From JANTGF01 sp963750735 (GTDB lineage Bacteria > Bacteroidota > Bacteroidia > Bacteroidales > VadinHA17): 64,000 nucleotides of DNA. Both the position numbers and the translations under genes were made by a program. Below are positions 1 through 8,265 of the stretch, piece after piece (positions within the stretch are counted from its first letter, which is position 1; each line of letters opens with the position of its first letter). Location: NCBI GenBank assembly GCA_963750735.1, contig CAVVRY010000002.1, positions 62,001 through 126,000 of the forward strand, read 5' to 3'. The notes beneath the pieces are model-generated. The model had not been told where the DNA came from. It made no database searches and saw only the letters and a list, made by a program, of their open reading frames with translations.

Positions 1-528
1 GGCTATAAGACAATAGATGGTATTGTTAAAGAAATGAGCGAGCGTGAAGCACAGGTAATGACAGTAGTTGGAAACCTGCAAAGAAAAGATTTATTCAATA
101 TTGAAAAAGCTATCGCATTCAATAAGATACTGGAGACTGGAATATTTAAAGACAAGAGAGAACTTTCTAAAGCAATTGGGAAAGATGAAACCTATGTGGG
201 AGATCTTTTAAGCACTTTGAAACTGGACAAACGGATTATTGACGACCTGCTTAAAAACAAAAGTACAAATGATGTCCGCCTGCTCAGGGCAATTCGCCGA
301 ATTGAGGATACAAATGAAAATGGATACTCGAAAAAGCAATGGGAGTTATATCGTCAATTCTTGTACGAGGGCCTTACACGCAAGGATGTATTAAACATCA
401 CAAGGGAAAGAAATGCTGATAAGGAAAAACTATTCTCTTTGGTTCTAAAGCCGCGGCGCATTGAAATCTCCTTAAACAGAAAATACGATTTGGAAGAGCG
501 AAAGGAACTACTTAATTGCTCTAAATAA
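1..528 (+). CDS. ParB/RepB-like partition protein, 5' end outside window
   Basis: The open frame runs to the left edge of the window, with GYKTIDGIVKE in frame before the first internal ATG at 34, so the true start lies upstream. Visible parts fit the ParB/RepB/Spo0J family: a segment resembling the ENLQRxDL box (NLQRKDL, about residues 14-20 after the internal ATG), then a KorB-type helix-turn-helix (RELSKAIGKDETYVGDLLSTLKL) that would bind DNA. The C-terminus may be frameshifted. Skipping one base near 508-513 continues in another frame as LIALNNKLTDILKEFEK... to a stop at 581-583, which looks like a natural helical tail. Whether it serves a plasmid, an integrated element or the chromosome cannot be told from this fragment. 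The family call is good; the specific role is unknown. Confidence 0.75.
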   Translation, partial: GYKTIDGIVKEMSEREAQVMTVVGNLQRKDLFNIEKAIAFNKILETGIFKDKRELSKAIGKDETYVGDLLSTLKLDKRIIDDLLKNKSTNDVRLLRAIRRIEDTNENGYSKKQWELYRQFLYEGLTRKDVLNITRERNADKEKLFSLVLKPRRIEISLNRKYDLEERKELLNCSK

Positions 529-597
529 TAAACTCACAGATATATTAAAAGAGTTTGAGAAGAATACAAAAGAAATAGAGTAATTCAGCTTCCTTTG

Positions 598-633
598 TTG
601 TCATTTCGGTGAGCAGCAAGACGAGAAATCTTC
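598..633. repeat. Dispersed repeat, TGTCATTTCG...GAGAAATCT family
   Basis: The segment TTGTCATTTCGG... ending GAGAAATCTTC matches the ends of copies at 12273-12301, 25236-25329 and 25494-25588. The central part differs between copies. It lies in the gene-free stretch between the ParB-like gene and the TetR promoter. Function unknown. Confidence 0.55.
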
Positions 634-749
634 TATGTTAATCCAGGAATTTTAAAGAAATAAAATTCTCTGAGAGTTTAAAATGATAATTTTTTCGTGC
701 TGATTTTCAATTAAATAGACATTATACATTAAAAATAAATCAAAAATAA

Positions 750-780
750 TTTGGAAAATAAAAATTCCGCTGTATCTTTG
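750..780 (+). promoter_or_regulatory. Promoter of the TetR/envelope cassette
   Basis: TTTG at 750-753 and TATCTTTG at 773-780 are separated by 19 bp. This fits the Bacteroidota sigma-ABfr consensus (-33 TTTG, -7 TAnnTTTG). The right end of the -7 box overlaps the first TetR-type operator, which fits autorepression. Confidence 0.7.
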
Positions 781-796
781 ACTGACCGTTCAGTCA
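779..796. promoter_or_regulatory. TetR-type operator O1
   Basis: Perfect inverted repeat TGACTG-N6-CAGTCA with spacer ACCGTT. It starts inside the -7 box and covers the expected transcription start. The architecture is identical to O2 at 837-854. A regulator bound here would block RNA polymerase at this promoter. Confidence 0.7.
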
Positions 797-836
797 TTTT
801 AAGACGCAATCCGCGTCTTTTTAAAGCACAGAACAA

Positions 837-854
837 TGACTGGGCAGTCAGTCA
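837..854. promoter_or_regulatory. TetR-type operator O2
   Basis: A second TGACTG-N6-CAGTCA site (spacer GGCAGT), 58 bp downstream of O1 and 15 bp before the tetR start codon. The arms and spacing are the same as in O1 although the spacer differs, so the two are likely sites for the same dimer. Between them lies a small hairpin, AAGACGC-AATCC-GCGTCTT (801-819). Confidence 0.65.
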
Positions 855-869
855 AAAATGATTTAAAAA

Positions 870-1466
870 ATGTCTCCTCGAACCAGCGAGCAATATGTAG
901 AAATCAAGGAAAGCAAAAGAAGGCTAATACTTGACACAGCATGTACCCTATTTGCCCATCACGGATTTTATGATACATCCATAAGTATGATCACCAAAGC
1001 TGCCGGTATTTCAAAAGGATCAATTTATAACTACTTTGAAAGCAAGGAACAATTACTAAAGTCCCTGGTACTGGATGGCCTAAACCAATTCGATAAACAT
1101 TTTGATGCGAATCACGATGGTGTTCTCACCCATTCGGAATTTGAAACATATATTGATGAATATTTCAACTTACTGGACAACAACCGAGAATTCTGGAAAT
1201 TATATTTTGCTATTGTTATTCAACCCCCTGTTTTAAAAATACTGGAGAAAGAAATGCAAGAAATCGGAGCTCCTATGGCAAAGATCTTGTACAATTACTT
1301 TAAAAGCAATGATTATTCAGATCCAATGGCAGAAATGGAATTTTTTAGTGCCGCCTTAAGTGGTATCGCAATTAAGTACCTGAATGCCCCGGAATTCTTT
1401 CATCTTGACAAACTAAAAAAGAAAATATTCTCACTTTACCCAAACAATAAAAAATCAGAAAAATGA
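870..1466 (+). CDS. TetR/AcrR-family regulator with an embedded EF-hand loop
   Basis: 198 aa. The N-terminal TetR helix-turn-helix (about residues 20-62; TSISMITKAAGISKGSIYNYFESKEQLL) is clear and is followed by an all-helical ligand-binding domain. Unusually, residues 79-90 read DANHDGVLTHSE, a complete canonical EF-hand calcium loop (D79, N81, D83, G84, L86, T87, E90) followed by FETYIDEYF, as in EF-hand exiting helices. The gene overlaps the next one by 4 bp (ATGA), and two matching operators bracket its promoter, so it very likely represses itself and the downstream envelope cassette. The ligand is unknown; calcium as effector is inference from the motif. Confidence is high for the family and moderate for the calcium idea. 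Confidence 0.93.
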   Translation: MSPRTSEQYVEIKESKRRLILDTACTLFAHHGFYDTSISMITKAAGISKGSIYNYFESKEQLLKSLVLDGLNQFDKHFDANHDGVLTHSEFETYIDEYFNLLDNNREFWKLYFAIVIQPPVLKILEKEMQEIGAPMAKILYNYFKSNDYSDPMAEMEFFSAALSGIAIKYLNAPEFFHLDKLKKKIFSLYPNNKKSEK

Positions 1467-2227
1467 AAAAATACTTATTATCATCTATAGGTTTTGCAAT
1501 TCTAATTTTAGCATTAAACATCCCCGCTAAAGCCCAGGATATTACAGCAAAAGAAGTAATTGACAAAGCCAATGAGCTGATGCGTGGTAAATCCAGCCAG
1601 GGAGTAATGACAATGAAAATTATCCGGCCAAAGTGGGAAAGAACTCTATCCTTTAAAACCTGGTCAAAAGGAACTGAATATTCCCTGATATATGTAACAG
1701 CCCCTGCTAAAGAAAAAGGTCAGGTATTTCTTAAAAGAGAAAAGGAAATGTGGAACTGGGTTCCTACTATTGAGCGAATGATTAAAATTCCACCTTCAAT
1801 GATGATGCAATCATGGATGGGTTCTGATATGACCAATGACGACCTGGTAAAAGAATCTTCAATTGTTGAGGACTATGATCACCAGATTACCGGCAGCGAA
1901 ACTATTGAAGGATATGATTGCCATATAATAGAACTCATTCCGCATGAGGATGCAGCAGTAGTATGGGGTAAAATTGTTAGCTGGGTCTCAAAAGAAGAAT
2001 ATTTCACCATGAAAAATGAATATTACGATGAAGATGGATACCTTGTAAACAGGGAGACCCTTTCAAAGATCAAAAATGTTGGTGACAGGGTAATGCCAAC
2101 CTATTTTGAAATTGTACCGGTAGACAAAGAAGGTCAGAAAACAACCATGGAATTCAATGAAATTGAGTTTAATGTAAATCTAGAAAGTGATTTCTTTTCT
2201 ATTCAGAACATGAAACGAATACGGTAA
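1463..2227 (+). CDS. LolA-like outer membrane lipoprotein-sorting protein
   Basis: 254 aa with a Sec signal peptide (MKKYLLSS...NIPAKAQ, cleavage near residue 24), so periplasmic. The body resembles the PF17131 LolA-like family, a half-barrel fold that carries lipidated or hydrophobic cargo. The pattern TLSFKTWSKGTEYSLIYV...KGQVFLKREKEMWNWVP...IERMIKIPPSMM is typical. The start codon overlaps the tetR stop, so the two genes are translationally coupled. Members of this family usually sit beside RND/MMPL or FtsX-type transporters; here three FtsX permeases and an ATPase follow. Likely role: periplasmic carrier for the cargo of that transporter. The cargo is not known. Confidence 0.85.
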   Translation: MKKYLLSSIGFAILILALNIPAKAQDITAKEVIDKANELMRGKSSQGVMTMKIIRPKWERTLSFKTWSKGTEYSLIYVTAPAKEKGQVFLKREKEMWNWVPTIERMIKIPPSMMMQSWMGSDMTNDDLVKESSIVEDYDHQITGSETIEGYDCHIIELIPHEDAAVVWGKIVSWVSKEEYFTMKNEYYDEDGYLVNRETLSKIKNVGDRVMPTYFEIVPVDKEGQKTTMEFNEIEFNVNLESDFFSIQNMKRIR

Positions 2228-2317
2228 GGGATAAAACGGACTGTTAAGAAAGATAAGATCAAGAGACAAGATTCAAGAGGCATAAACAATGAACGTCGAT
2301 TGCAGTGCAATTTAATG

Positions 2318-2431
2318 ACATGAGGACAAAGTCCGAATATATAACACGACCACAGGGAGTTAATTACATGAGCGACAGGGAATTATTTACATGAGGGCAC
2401 AGCCCGAATCTATAACACGACTGAAAGGAGT
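2318..2431 (+). repeat. Tandem 43-bp repeat with covarying hairpin before the first permease
   Basis: Copies at 2318-2360 and 2389-2431 share about 85% of bases; a shorter partial copy starts near 2366. Each begins ACATGAGG and contains a small hairpin, GGAC-AAA-GTCC in copy 1 and GGGC-ACA-GCCC in copy 2. The paired A-T to G-C change keeps the stem intact. Copy 2 ends in AAAGGAG (2424-2430), a Shine-Dalgarno-like sequence 10 bp before the permease ATG at 2441. It could be a structured leader that affects translation, or only a local duplication. Confidence 0.5.
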
Positions 2432-2440
2432 GAGTGAACT

Positions 2441-3658
2441 ATGGAACTTCTAAAACTAGCATGGAGAAATCTTTGGAGAAACAGGAAAAGAACCCTGATC
2501 ACAATTGCTTCCATATTTTTTGGAGTTATCTGGTCAGCCTTACTTACTTCTCTGCAGGAAGGATCTTTTCAAAACATGGTTGACAACATGGTCAAGTTTA
2601 CTACGGGCTATATTCAGGTTCAACACGTTGATTATTTCGATAATAAAACCATTAACAACAGTTTTGAGTCAAGTTCTGAACTTACTGATTTGTTAGATTC
2701 ACAGGAGAAAATTACTATTTACACTCCGCGTCTGGAATCATTTGCTCTGGCAGCCTCCGATAATAAAAGCTATGGTACTGCTGTAATTGGGATTAATCCG
2801 GAAGTTGAAAACCAGATTTCAGAACTTTCAAAATGGGTGGTTGAAGGAGAGTATTTATCTGCGGATAAAAAAGGTGTTATAATTGGAGAAATCCTTGCCA
2901 AAAACCTGGAACTTAAAGTTGGAGATACGATCGCACTGATTGGCCAGGGTTATCATGGTGTTCAGTCCGCAGGTCTTTTTCCTGTAAGAGGTTTGTTGAA
3001 ATTCCCAGTGCCTGATTTAAACCGCCAGATTCTTTATATGAACCTTCCTATGGCTCAGGAATTTTATGAAGCACCAAATTTAATTACCTCTATGATAGTT
3101 ATGGCCCCTGGGCCAAAGGAGGTTAATCATGCTATGAAAGAATTAAGGAAGAATGATCTGTCTGAATTAGCAATTTTTACCTGGGAAGAATTGCAGCCAC
3201 AACTGGTACAGTTTATCGATGGGAAAAAGAGCAGTGGCAAAATCTTCAAGGGTATACTTTTTATGTTAATAGCATTTGGCATTTTAGGTACATTCATAAT
3301 GATGATGGCAGAAAGAAAAAGAGAACTAGGGATAATGGTAGCGATTGGCATGCAGCGGGCAAAGCTATCCGTTATTCTTTTCCTTGAATCAATATTTATC
3401 GCCGCAATTGGTGTATTGTCTAGCATAGCAATATTAATGCCTGTAATAAGCTATTTTGCAAAGAGCCCAATCCCAATTACTGGGGATACGGCTGAAACTT
3501 TTTCTGACATGGGCTTCGAACCGGTAATTATATTTAATAACGACTGGCAGATATTCTCTGGCCCTGCAATAACAATTTTTGTAATTGCATTACTAATTTC
3601 AATTTATCCAATATCATCTATTTTCAATTTTAAAGTAGTAAAGGCATTGCGATCTTAA
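2441..3658 (+). CDS. FtsX/LolC-type ABC transporter permease 1
   Basis: 405 aa. It begins LLKLAWRNLWRNRKRTLIT, the usual cytoplasmic start of FtsX/MacB permeases, followed by a first membrane helix (about residues 20-40). A long periplasmic domain follows, then three C-terminal helices (about 270-295, 310-335, 375-400) with the coupling motif ERKRELGIMVAIGMQR. It is strongly similar to the next gene along its whole length, so the two arose by tandem duplication. It is part of the TetR-headed cassette and should pair with the ATPase at 6265. This permease family moves lipids, lipoproteins or peptides out of the inner membrane or does mechanotransmission; the substrate here is unknown. Confidence 0.9.
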   Translation: MELLKLAWRNLWRNRKRTLITIASIFFGVIWSALLTSLQEGSFQNMVDNMVKFTTGYIQVQHVDYFDNKTINNSFESSSELTDLLDSQEKITIYTPRLESFALAASDNKSYGTAVIGINPEVENQISELSKWVVEGEYLSADKKGVIIGEILAKNLELKVGDTIALIGQGYHGVQSAGLFPVRGLLKFPVPDLNRQILYMNLPMAQEFYEAPNLITSMIVMAPGPKEVNHAMKELRKNDLSELAIFTWEELQPQLVQFIDGKKSSGKIFKGILFMLIAFGILGTFIMMMAERKRELGIMVAIGMQRAKLSVILFLESIFIAAIGVLSSIAILMPVISYFAKSPIPITGDTAETFSDMGFEPVIIFNNDWQIFSGPAITIFVIALLISIYPISSIFNFKVVKALRS

Positions 3659-3694
3659 ACTATATATGAATTTCAAAGAATATCAAAAAGTAAA

Positions 3695-4912
3695 ATGGAA
3701 AATTTAAAAATAGCCTGGAGAAATCTTTGGAGAAATAAAAAAAGGACTCTCATTACGGTAGCCTCAATCTTTTTTGGTGTGTTATTGTCCACATTGATGT
3801 CTTCTATGCAGGAAGGTTCCTATAGCTCAATGGTAGATAATGTGGTCAAATTTTACTCCGGGTATCTCCAGGTTCAAAATGAAGAATATTGGGACGAAAA
3901 AACCATAAACAATACTTTCACACCCACTATGGAGCTGTATAAAAAAATTGAAGGAACCAAGGGTGTAACGAATTTTGCTCCCCGCCTCGAATCTTTTGCA
4001 CTTGCCTCATCCAATGAAATAACCCGGGGAAGTATTCTATTTGGAATCGTGCCTGAAGAGGAAGAAAATGTAACCGGTGTAAGTAAGTGGTTGTCTGAGG
4101 GGGAATATCTTAAAAGTAACGACAAGGGCATTTTATTGGCTTCGGGACTTGCTAGTTATATGAAGATAAACGTGAATGATACCCTGGTATTACTGGGGCA
4201 AGGATATCATGGTGTAAGTGCTGCCGGTAAATATCCGGTAAGAGGGCTTATTAGTCTGCCCAATCCGGATTTGAATCGTCAGGTAATTTATATGGAACTA
4301 AATAATGCCCAGGAATTTTTTACGGCAGATAATTTAATTACATCACTGGTAATTATGGTTGAAGATCCATATGATTTGCCACATGCCAACAGGGTACTTA
4401 AAAAAGAAATCTCTTCTCCTTATACAGTTATGACCTGGGATGAGATGCAACCTGAAATTGTTCAAATGATAGAAGCCGATAGATCGGGGGCAGTTGTTAT
4501 GAAAGGGGTTCTCTATATCATTATTGGTTTTGGAATTCTTGGCACCATAACAATGATGCTATCCGAACGACTTCGTGAAATGGGTGTAATGGTTGCCATT
4601 GGTATGCAAAGGGTAAAGTTGGGAATAATCCTTTTCTATGAAACAATACTTATTGGTTTTGTGGGTGTAATTTCTGGATTCGTTGCAAGTATTCCGGTAA
4701 TTTCATATTTATTCAAAAATCCTGTTGAGCTTACCGGCGACGCAGCAAAGACTATGATTGACATGGGTATTGAACCTTATATGTATTTCTCATGGCTTCC
4801 AAGTGTTTTCTACAATCAGGTGATAACAGTGTTCATAATAACTGCATTAATTGGAATTCTTCCATTGATTCGGACATTCAGGCTTAATGTATCACAGGCT
4901 TTACGTGCTTAG
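3695..4912 (+). CDS. FtsX/LolC-type ABC transporter permease 2
   Basis: 405 aa, the same length as its neighbour, with matching motifs throughout (LKIAWRNLWRNKKRTLITVASIFFGV; GYLQVQNEEYW; NPDLNRQV; ERLREMGVMVAIGMQR). Topology: one N-terminal membrane helix, a large periplasmic domain and three C-terminal helices. The two paralogues probably form a heterodimer in the way LolC and LolE do. It starts 36 bp after the first permease, which indicates one operon. No damage is seen in this copy. Confidence 0.9.
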   Translation: MENLKIAWRNLWRNKKRTLITVASIFFGVLLSTLMSSMQEGSYSSMVDNVVKFYSGYLQVQNEEYWDEKTINNTFTPTMELYKKIEGTKGVTNFAPRLESFALASSNEITRGSILFGIVPEEEENVTGVSKWLSEGEYLKSNDKGILLASGLASYMKINVNDTLVLLGQGYHGVSAAGKYPVRGLISLPNPDLNRQVIYMELNNAQEFFTADNLITSLVIMVEDPYDLPHANRVLKKEISSPYTVMTWDEMQPEIVQMIEADRSGAVVMKGVLYIIIGFGILGTITMMLSERLREMGVMVAIGMQRVKLGIILFYETILIGFVGVISGFVASIPVISYLFKNPVELTGDAAKTMIDMGIEPYMYFSWLPSVFYNQVITVFIITALIGILPLIRTFRLNVSQALRA

Positions 4913-4990
4913 AATTAAATTTTATATTACATTGATATATAAATATTTAACATAGATGAATAGCAAAATAAAAATTTAAATATATACACA

Positions 4991-6209
4991 ATGATTTGGT
5001 CAATTTCATGGAAAAATATCTGGAGAAGTAAAGTTAGAAGCATTGTAGTAATTACAGCTATTGCTCTTGGTCTTACTGCCGGAATTTTTTCGTCAGCATT
5101 TTTTACCGGGATGGTTAATCAAAGAGTTAATCAGGCTATCTCTAATGAGATTTCGCATATCCAGATTCATAATCCCGATTTTAAAGAAACTACCGATCTG
5201 GCAAACTACATTCAGAAAACCAGTGAAGTATATGACCTTGTAAAAGCCAATCCCGAAATAATAGGGGTAAGCAAGCGAATTGTAATTTATTCTATGGTCG
5301 CATCTGCTGAAACCGCTGCAGGTGTAAAAATTACCGGTATAAACCCTGATGATGAGAAGATGGTTTCCGGAATAAGTACAAAAATGATCGATGGTGAATA
5401 TTTTGAAGGGGTGAGCAGAAATCCGGTCGTAATCGGAAAAAAACTTGCCGATAAATTAAAAGTGAAAGTCAGGTCGAAAGTGGTGATTACCCTTCAGGAT
5501 ATGGAGAAAAATATAACTGGAGGTGCTTTTAGGATAGCTGGTATCTATGAATCGGCAAATACAGGTTTTGATGAGAACAACATTTATGTAAGAGACACCG
5601 ACCTTATCCGCTTAACCGCTCTGCCCGAAGGTGTTTGTCACGAAATAGCCATCCTGACCAGTGAGCAATGAAATGTCCATGGTGGTGGATGATCAACTTA
5701 AAAGTCAACTACCTGATTTACAGGTCGAGAATTGGAAAGAAATCAGCCCGGAAATGAGCTATATGACTGAAGTAATGGGTCTTTATAATTACATCTTCAT
5801 TGTAATTATCCTTTTCGCATTATTATTCGGAATAATAAATACCATGCTGATGGTTGTTCTAGAAAGGAGAAAAGAGTTGGGGATGTTGCTTGCCATTGGA
5901 ATGAGTAAAGGCCGGGTTTTTTCCATGATCATGCTTGAAACGGTTTTATTGTCGCTCACCGGAGGAATACTTGGTATTTTAATGGGATGGGCTGTCTCGG
6001 GTTATTTTGGAAAGAACCCTATAAATCTGTCCAGGTGGGGGGAAGGCTATGCACAATTGGGTTATGATACCATTGTGTATACCACTATAGAGCCATCTCA
6101 ATTCATTGTAGTAACCATAATGGTAATATTTACAGGAATAATAGCTGCCCTGTATCCGGCTTATAAAGCACTTCGATACGATCCGGCAGAAGCATTGCGA
6201 ATAGAATAA
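4991..6209 (+). CDS. FtsX/LolC-type ABC transporter permease 3 (one-base frameshift)
   Basis: The N-terminal part (ISWKNIWRSKVRSIVVITAIALGL...) stops at 5671. The C-terminal part (...LGMLLAIGMSKGRVFSMI..., three helices, ending YDPAEALRIE) is in the next frame from 5658-5663 onward. Removing one base within 5658-5671 restores a single protein of 405 aa, exactly the length of the two neighbouring permeases, which argues strongly for one gene with one extra base. It is less similar to the first two than they are to each other. A third permease beside one ATPase is more than a LolCE pair needs. Either the gene is truly broken or the extra base is a sequencing error; the latter seems likelier. 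Confidence 0.82.
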
Positions 6210-6264
6210 TAGGTTATTAATAAATGAAATTACACACTAATTAGAAAAATCTAAATCACATAAA

Positions 6265-6948
6265 ATGAGCGTTATTAACATTACTAATTTAACAAAGATT
6301 TACGACGGTGCTGGAATTAAAGTTAAAGCCGTAGATAACATTGATCTGAAATTTGAAAAAGGTGAATTTGCTGCTATTGTTGGACCTTCGGGTTCCGGAA
6401 AGACCACCTTGCTAAATATGCTGGGCGGCCTTGACAGGCCAACTTCAGGTGAAGTTGTAATCGATGGTCAGAATATTTGGGAATTAAGCCCCAGAAAGTT
6501 AACCAATTTTCGCCTAAATAAGATTGGTTTCGTTTTCCAATCATACAACCTGATTCCTGTGCTTACAGCTAGTGAGAATACTGAATTTATCATGCACCTA
6601 CAGGGAAAATCAAAATCTGAGCGGAGCAATAGAACAAAGGAATTATTGGAAGCAGTTGGAATAGGTGACCGAGGCAAAAGTCGGCCAAACAAGTTAAGCG
6701 GGGGACAACAACAAAGAGTTGCCGTTGCCAGGGCATTGGCTTCTAAGCCTACTTTTATACTGGCAGATGAACCAACTGCAAACCTTGACTCAAAATCAAC
6801 TGAAACCTTGCTGGACATTATGGAGGAATTGAATAAAAACGAAAATGTCACCTTTATCTTTTCAACCCACGATGCAAGGGTGGTGGCTAAAGCCCGTCGG
6901 GTTATTACCCTTGTTGATGGCAAAGTTGATTCTGATGAAGTACGGTAA
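6265..6948 (+). CDS. LolD/MacB-type ABC transporter ATP-binding protein
   Basis: 227 aa, the usual length for this family. All nucleotide-binding motifs are intact: Walker A GPSGSGKT (40-47), Q-loop FQSYN (91-95), signature LSGGQQQR (144-151), Walker B ILADEP (165-170) and the switch histidine in STHD (H202). It sits at the membrane with the three FtsX-type permeases encoded just upstream and should drive all of them, since no second ATPase is present. Confidence is high for the function as ATPase; the transported cargo is not known. Confidence 0.95.
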   Translation: MSVINITNLTKIYDGAGIKVKAVDNIDLKFEKGEFAAIVGPSGSGKTTLLNMLGGLDRPTSGEVVIDGQNIWELSPRKLTNFRLNKIGFVFQSYNLIPVLTASENTEFIMHLQGKSKSERSNRTKELLEAVGIGDRGKSRPNKLSGGQQQRVAVARALASKPTFILADEPTANLDSKSTETLLDIMEELNKNENVTFIFSTHDARVVAKARRVITLVDGKVDSDEVR

Positions 6949-6990
6949 AAATTTAGAACTTACCATTTTTGATTTCATAACTCTATTTCA

Positions 6991-8139
6991 ATGAGATTTT
7001 CAAGATATATTCTATTTGTAGTATTGCTCTTTATCATAAATCATTCCACTTTTGGACAGGATAAAAAATTCGTTTTCAACGGCTATTTGAGTAATATGCA
7101 AACGGTCATGTATGAGAAATGGAATGAAGATTGGCTAATTGAAAGTCAATTTCATAACAGGCTGAATTTTAGATATTATGCAAATGAAAAGTGGACTTTT
7201 GATCTGGAATTAAGAAATCGACTCATATATGGTGATCTGGTTAGATTTATCCCTGATTATTCCAAAATTGTTACTGATGATGGTGGGTGGTTAAATTTAT
7301 CCTGGCTGATACTAAACGAGCCTACTTTTTTTCTGTACTCGACAATTGACAGGGTTTGGATTGATTATAATTCAGGGAATTTCCAGATGCGGGTGGGTCG
7401 ACAAAGAATTAACTGGTCACAAACACTGGTATGGAATCCAAACGATATTTTTAATGCTTATTCCTATTTCGATTTTGATTATATTGAACGTCCCGGAAGT
7501 GATGCTGTAAGGTTACAGTATTATACAGGGAGTTCATCATCCATCGATCTGGCCGCCAAAATTGATAGCGCCAATCAAGTAACTGCCGCAGGACGATTTA
7601 TCTTCTCAGCCTTCAACTACGACATACAATTTCTTACGGGAGTGTTTGAGAACAATGATTATGTATTGGGCGCCGGATGGGCAGGAAATATAAAAGGGGC
7701 TGGTTTCAGAGGTGAGTTTACCTGGTTTCACTCATTAAATAATTCTCATAATGAACAATTTATGTTTTCGATTTCCGGGGATTATACCTTCCCTAATTCC
7801 CTTTTTCTAGGCCTTGACTTTCTTTATTCAAATATTGACTACGATTTCGATGGATTTGGTGATTACTTAATCTCTTCACTAAATGTTAAAAATATAGCTT
7901 TTACTGATTTTAACCTGCTCGCGCAGGTTTCTTACCCCATTACTCCCTTATTAAGTGGATCTTTTGCTGTAATTTATTATCCATCAGAGGATGGTTTTTA
8001 CCTGGGTCCATCCATAGAATATTCCATTCTTGAAAACCTTTCTCTTTCTTTTGTTTTCCAATATTTTCAAGGCAAGTTCGGAACCAATGAAATGAACAAA
8101 ACAACCTTTGGATTCCTCCGTTTTAAATGGAACTTTTAG
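6991..8139 (+). CDS. Outer membrane beta-barrel protein, last gene of the cassette
   Basis: 382 aa with a signal peptide (MRFSRYILFVVLLFIINHSTFGQ). The mature part is rich in alternating aromatic strands (YWNEDWLIESQFHNRLNFRYY, MRVGRQRINWSQTLVWNP...) and ends in KWNF, the terminal phenylalanine typical of BAM-inserted barrels. It resembles DUF1302-type barrels that accompany LolA-like proteins and RND pumps in other phyla, but this assignment is tentative. It is 42 bp after the ATPase and probably the outer-membrane end of the same pathway. A pore for small solutes is the alternative. Confidence 0.75.
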   Translation: MRFSRYILFVVLLFIINHSTFGQDKKFVFNGYLSNMQTVMYEKWNEDWLIESQFHNRLNFRYYANEKWTFDLELRNRLIYGDLVRFIPDYSKIVTDDGGWLNLSWLILNEPTFFLYSTIDRVWIDYNSGNFQMRVGRQRINWSQTLVWNPNDIFNAYSYFDFDYIERPGSDAVRLQYYTGSSSSIDLAAKIDSANQVTAAGRFIFSAFNYDIQFLTGVFENNDYVLGAGWAGNIKGAGFRGEFTWFHSLNNSHNEQFMFSISGDYTFPNSLFLGLDFLYSNIDYDFDGFGDYLISSLNVKNIAFTDFNLLAQVSYPITPLLSGSFAVIYYPSEDGFYLGPSIEYSILENLSLSFVFQYFQGKFGTNEMNKTTFGFLRFKWNF

Positions 8140-8265
8140 CTTTATCCTACCAGACCAAAGGAAAAGCAATTTAATTATTTTCTTACCTTTAAGGTGTTCG
8201 ACCATAGACTAAATGGGCCCCATGTTGTTAAAGCTCAAGTATTATAAAATTGTAAATTAAAATTT

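Noticed and set aside
801..819. Hairpin AAGACGC/GCGTCTT followed by T bases, terminator-like
   Set aside because: It lies between the promoter and the tetR start codon, where a terminator would silence the operon; it is short and may be an additional protein site or chance.
2321..2336. RNase P RNA-like segment (GAGGACAAAGTCCG)
   Set aside because: The likeness to the conserved RNase P core word is short, occurs in a duplicated 43-bp element and is not surrounded by the rest of the RNA.
5658..5671. Programmed +1 ribosomal frameshifting as the cause of the split genes
   Set aside because: In several of the nine genes the shift is needed well before the stop codon, and no common slippery motif is shared; a plain extra base explains all cases better.
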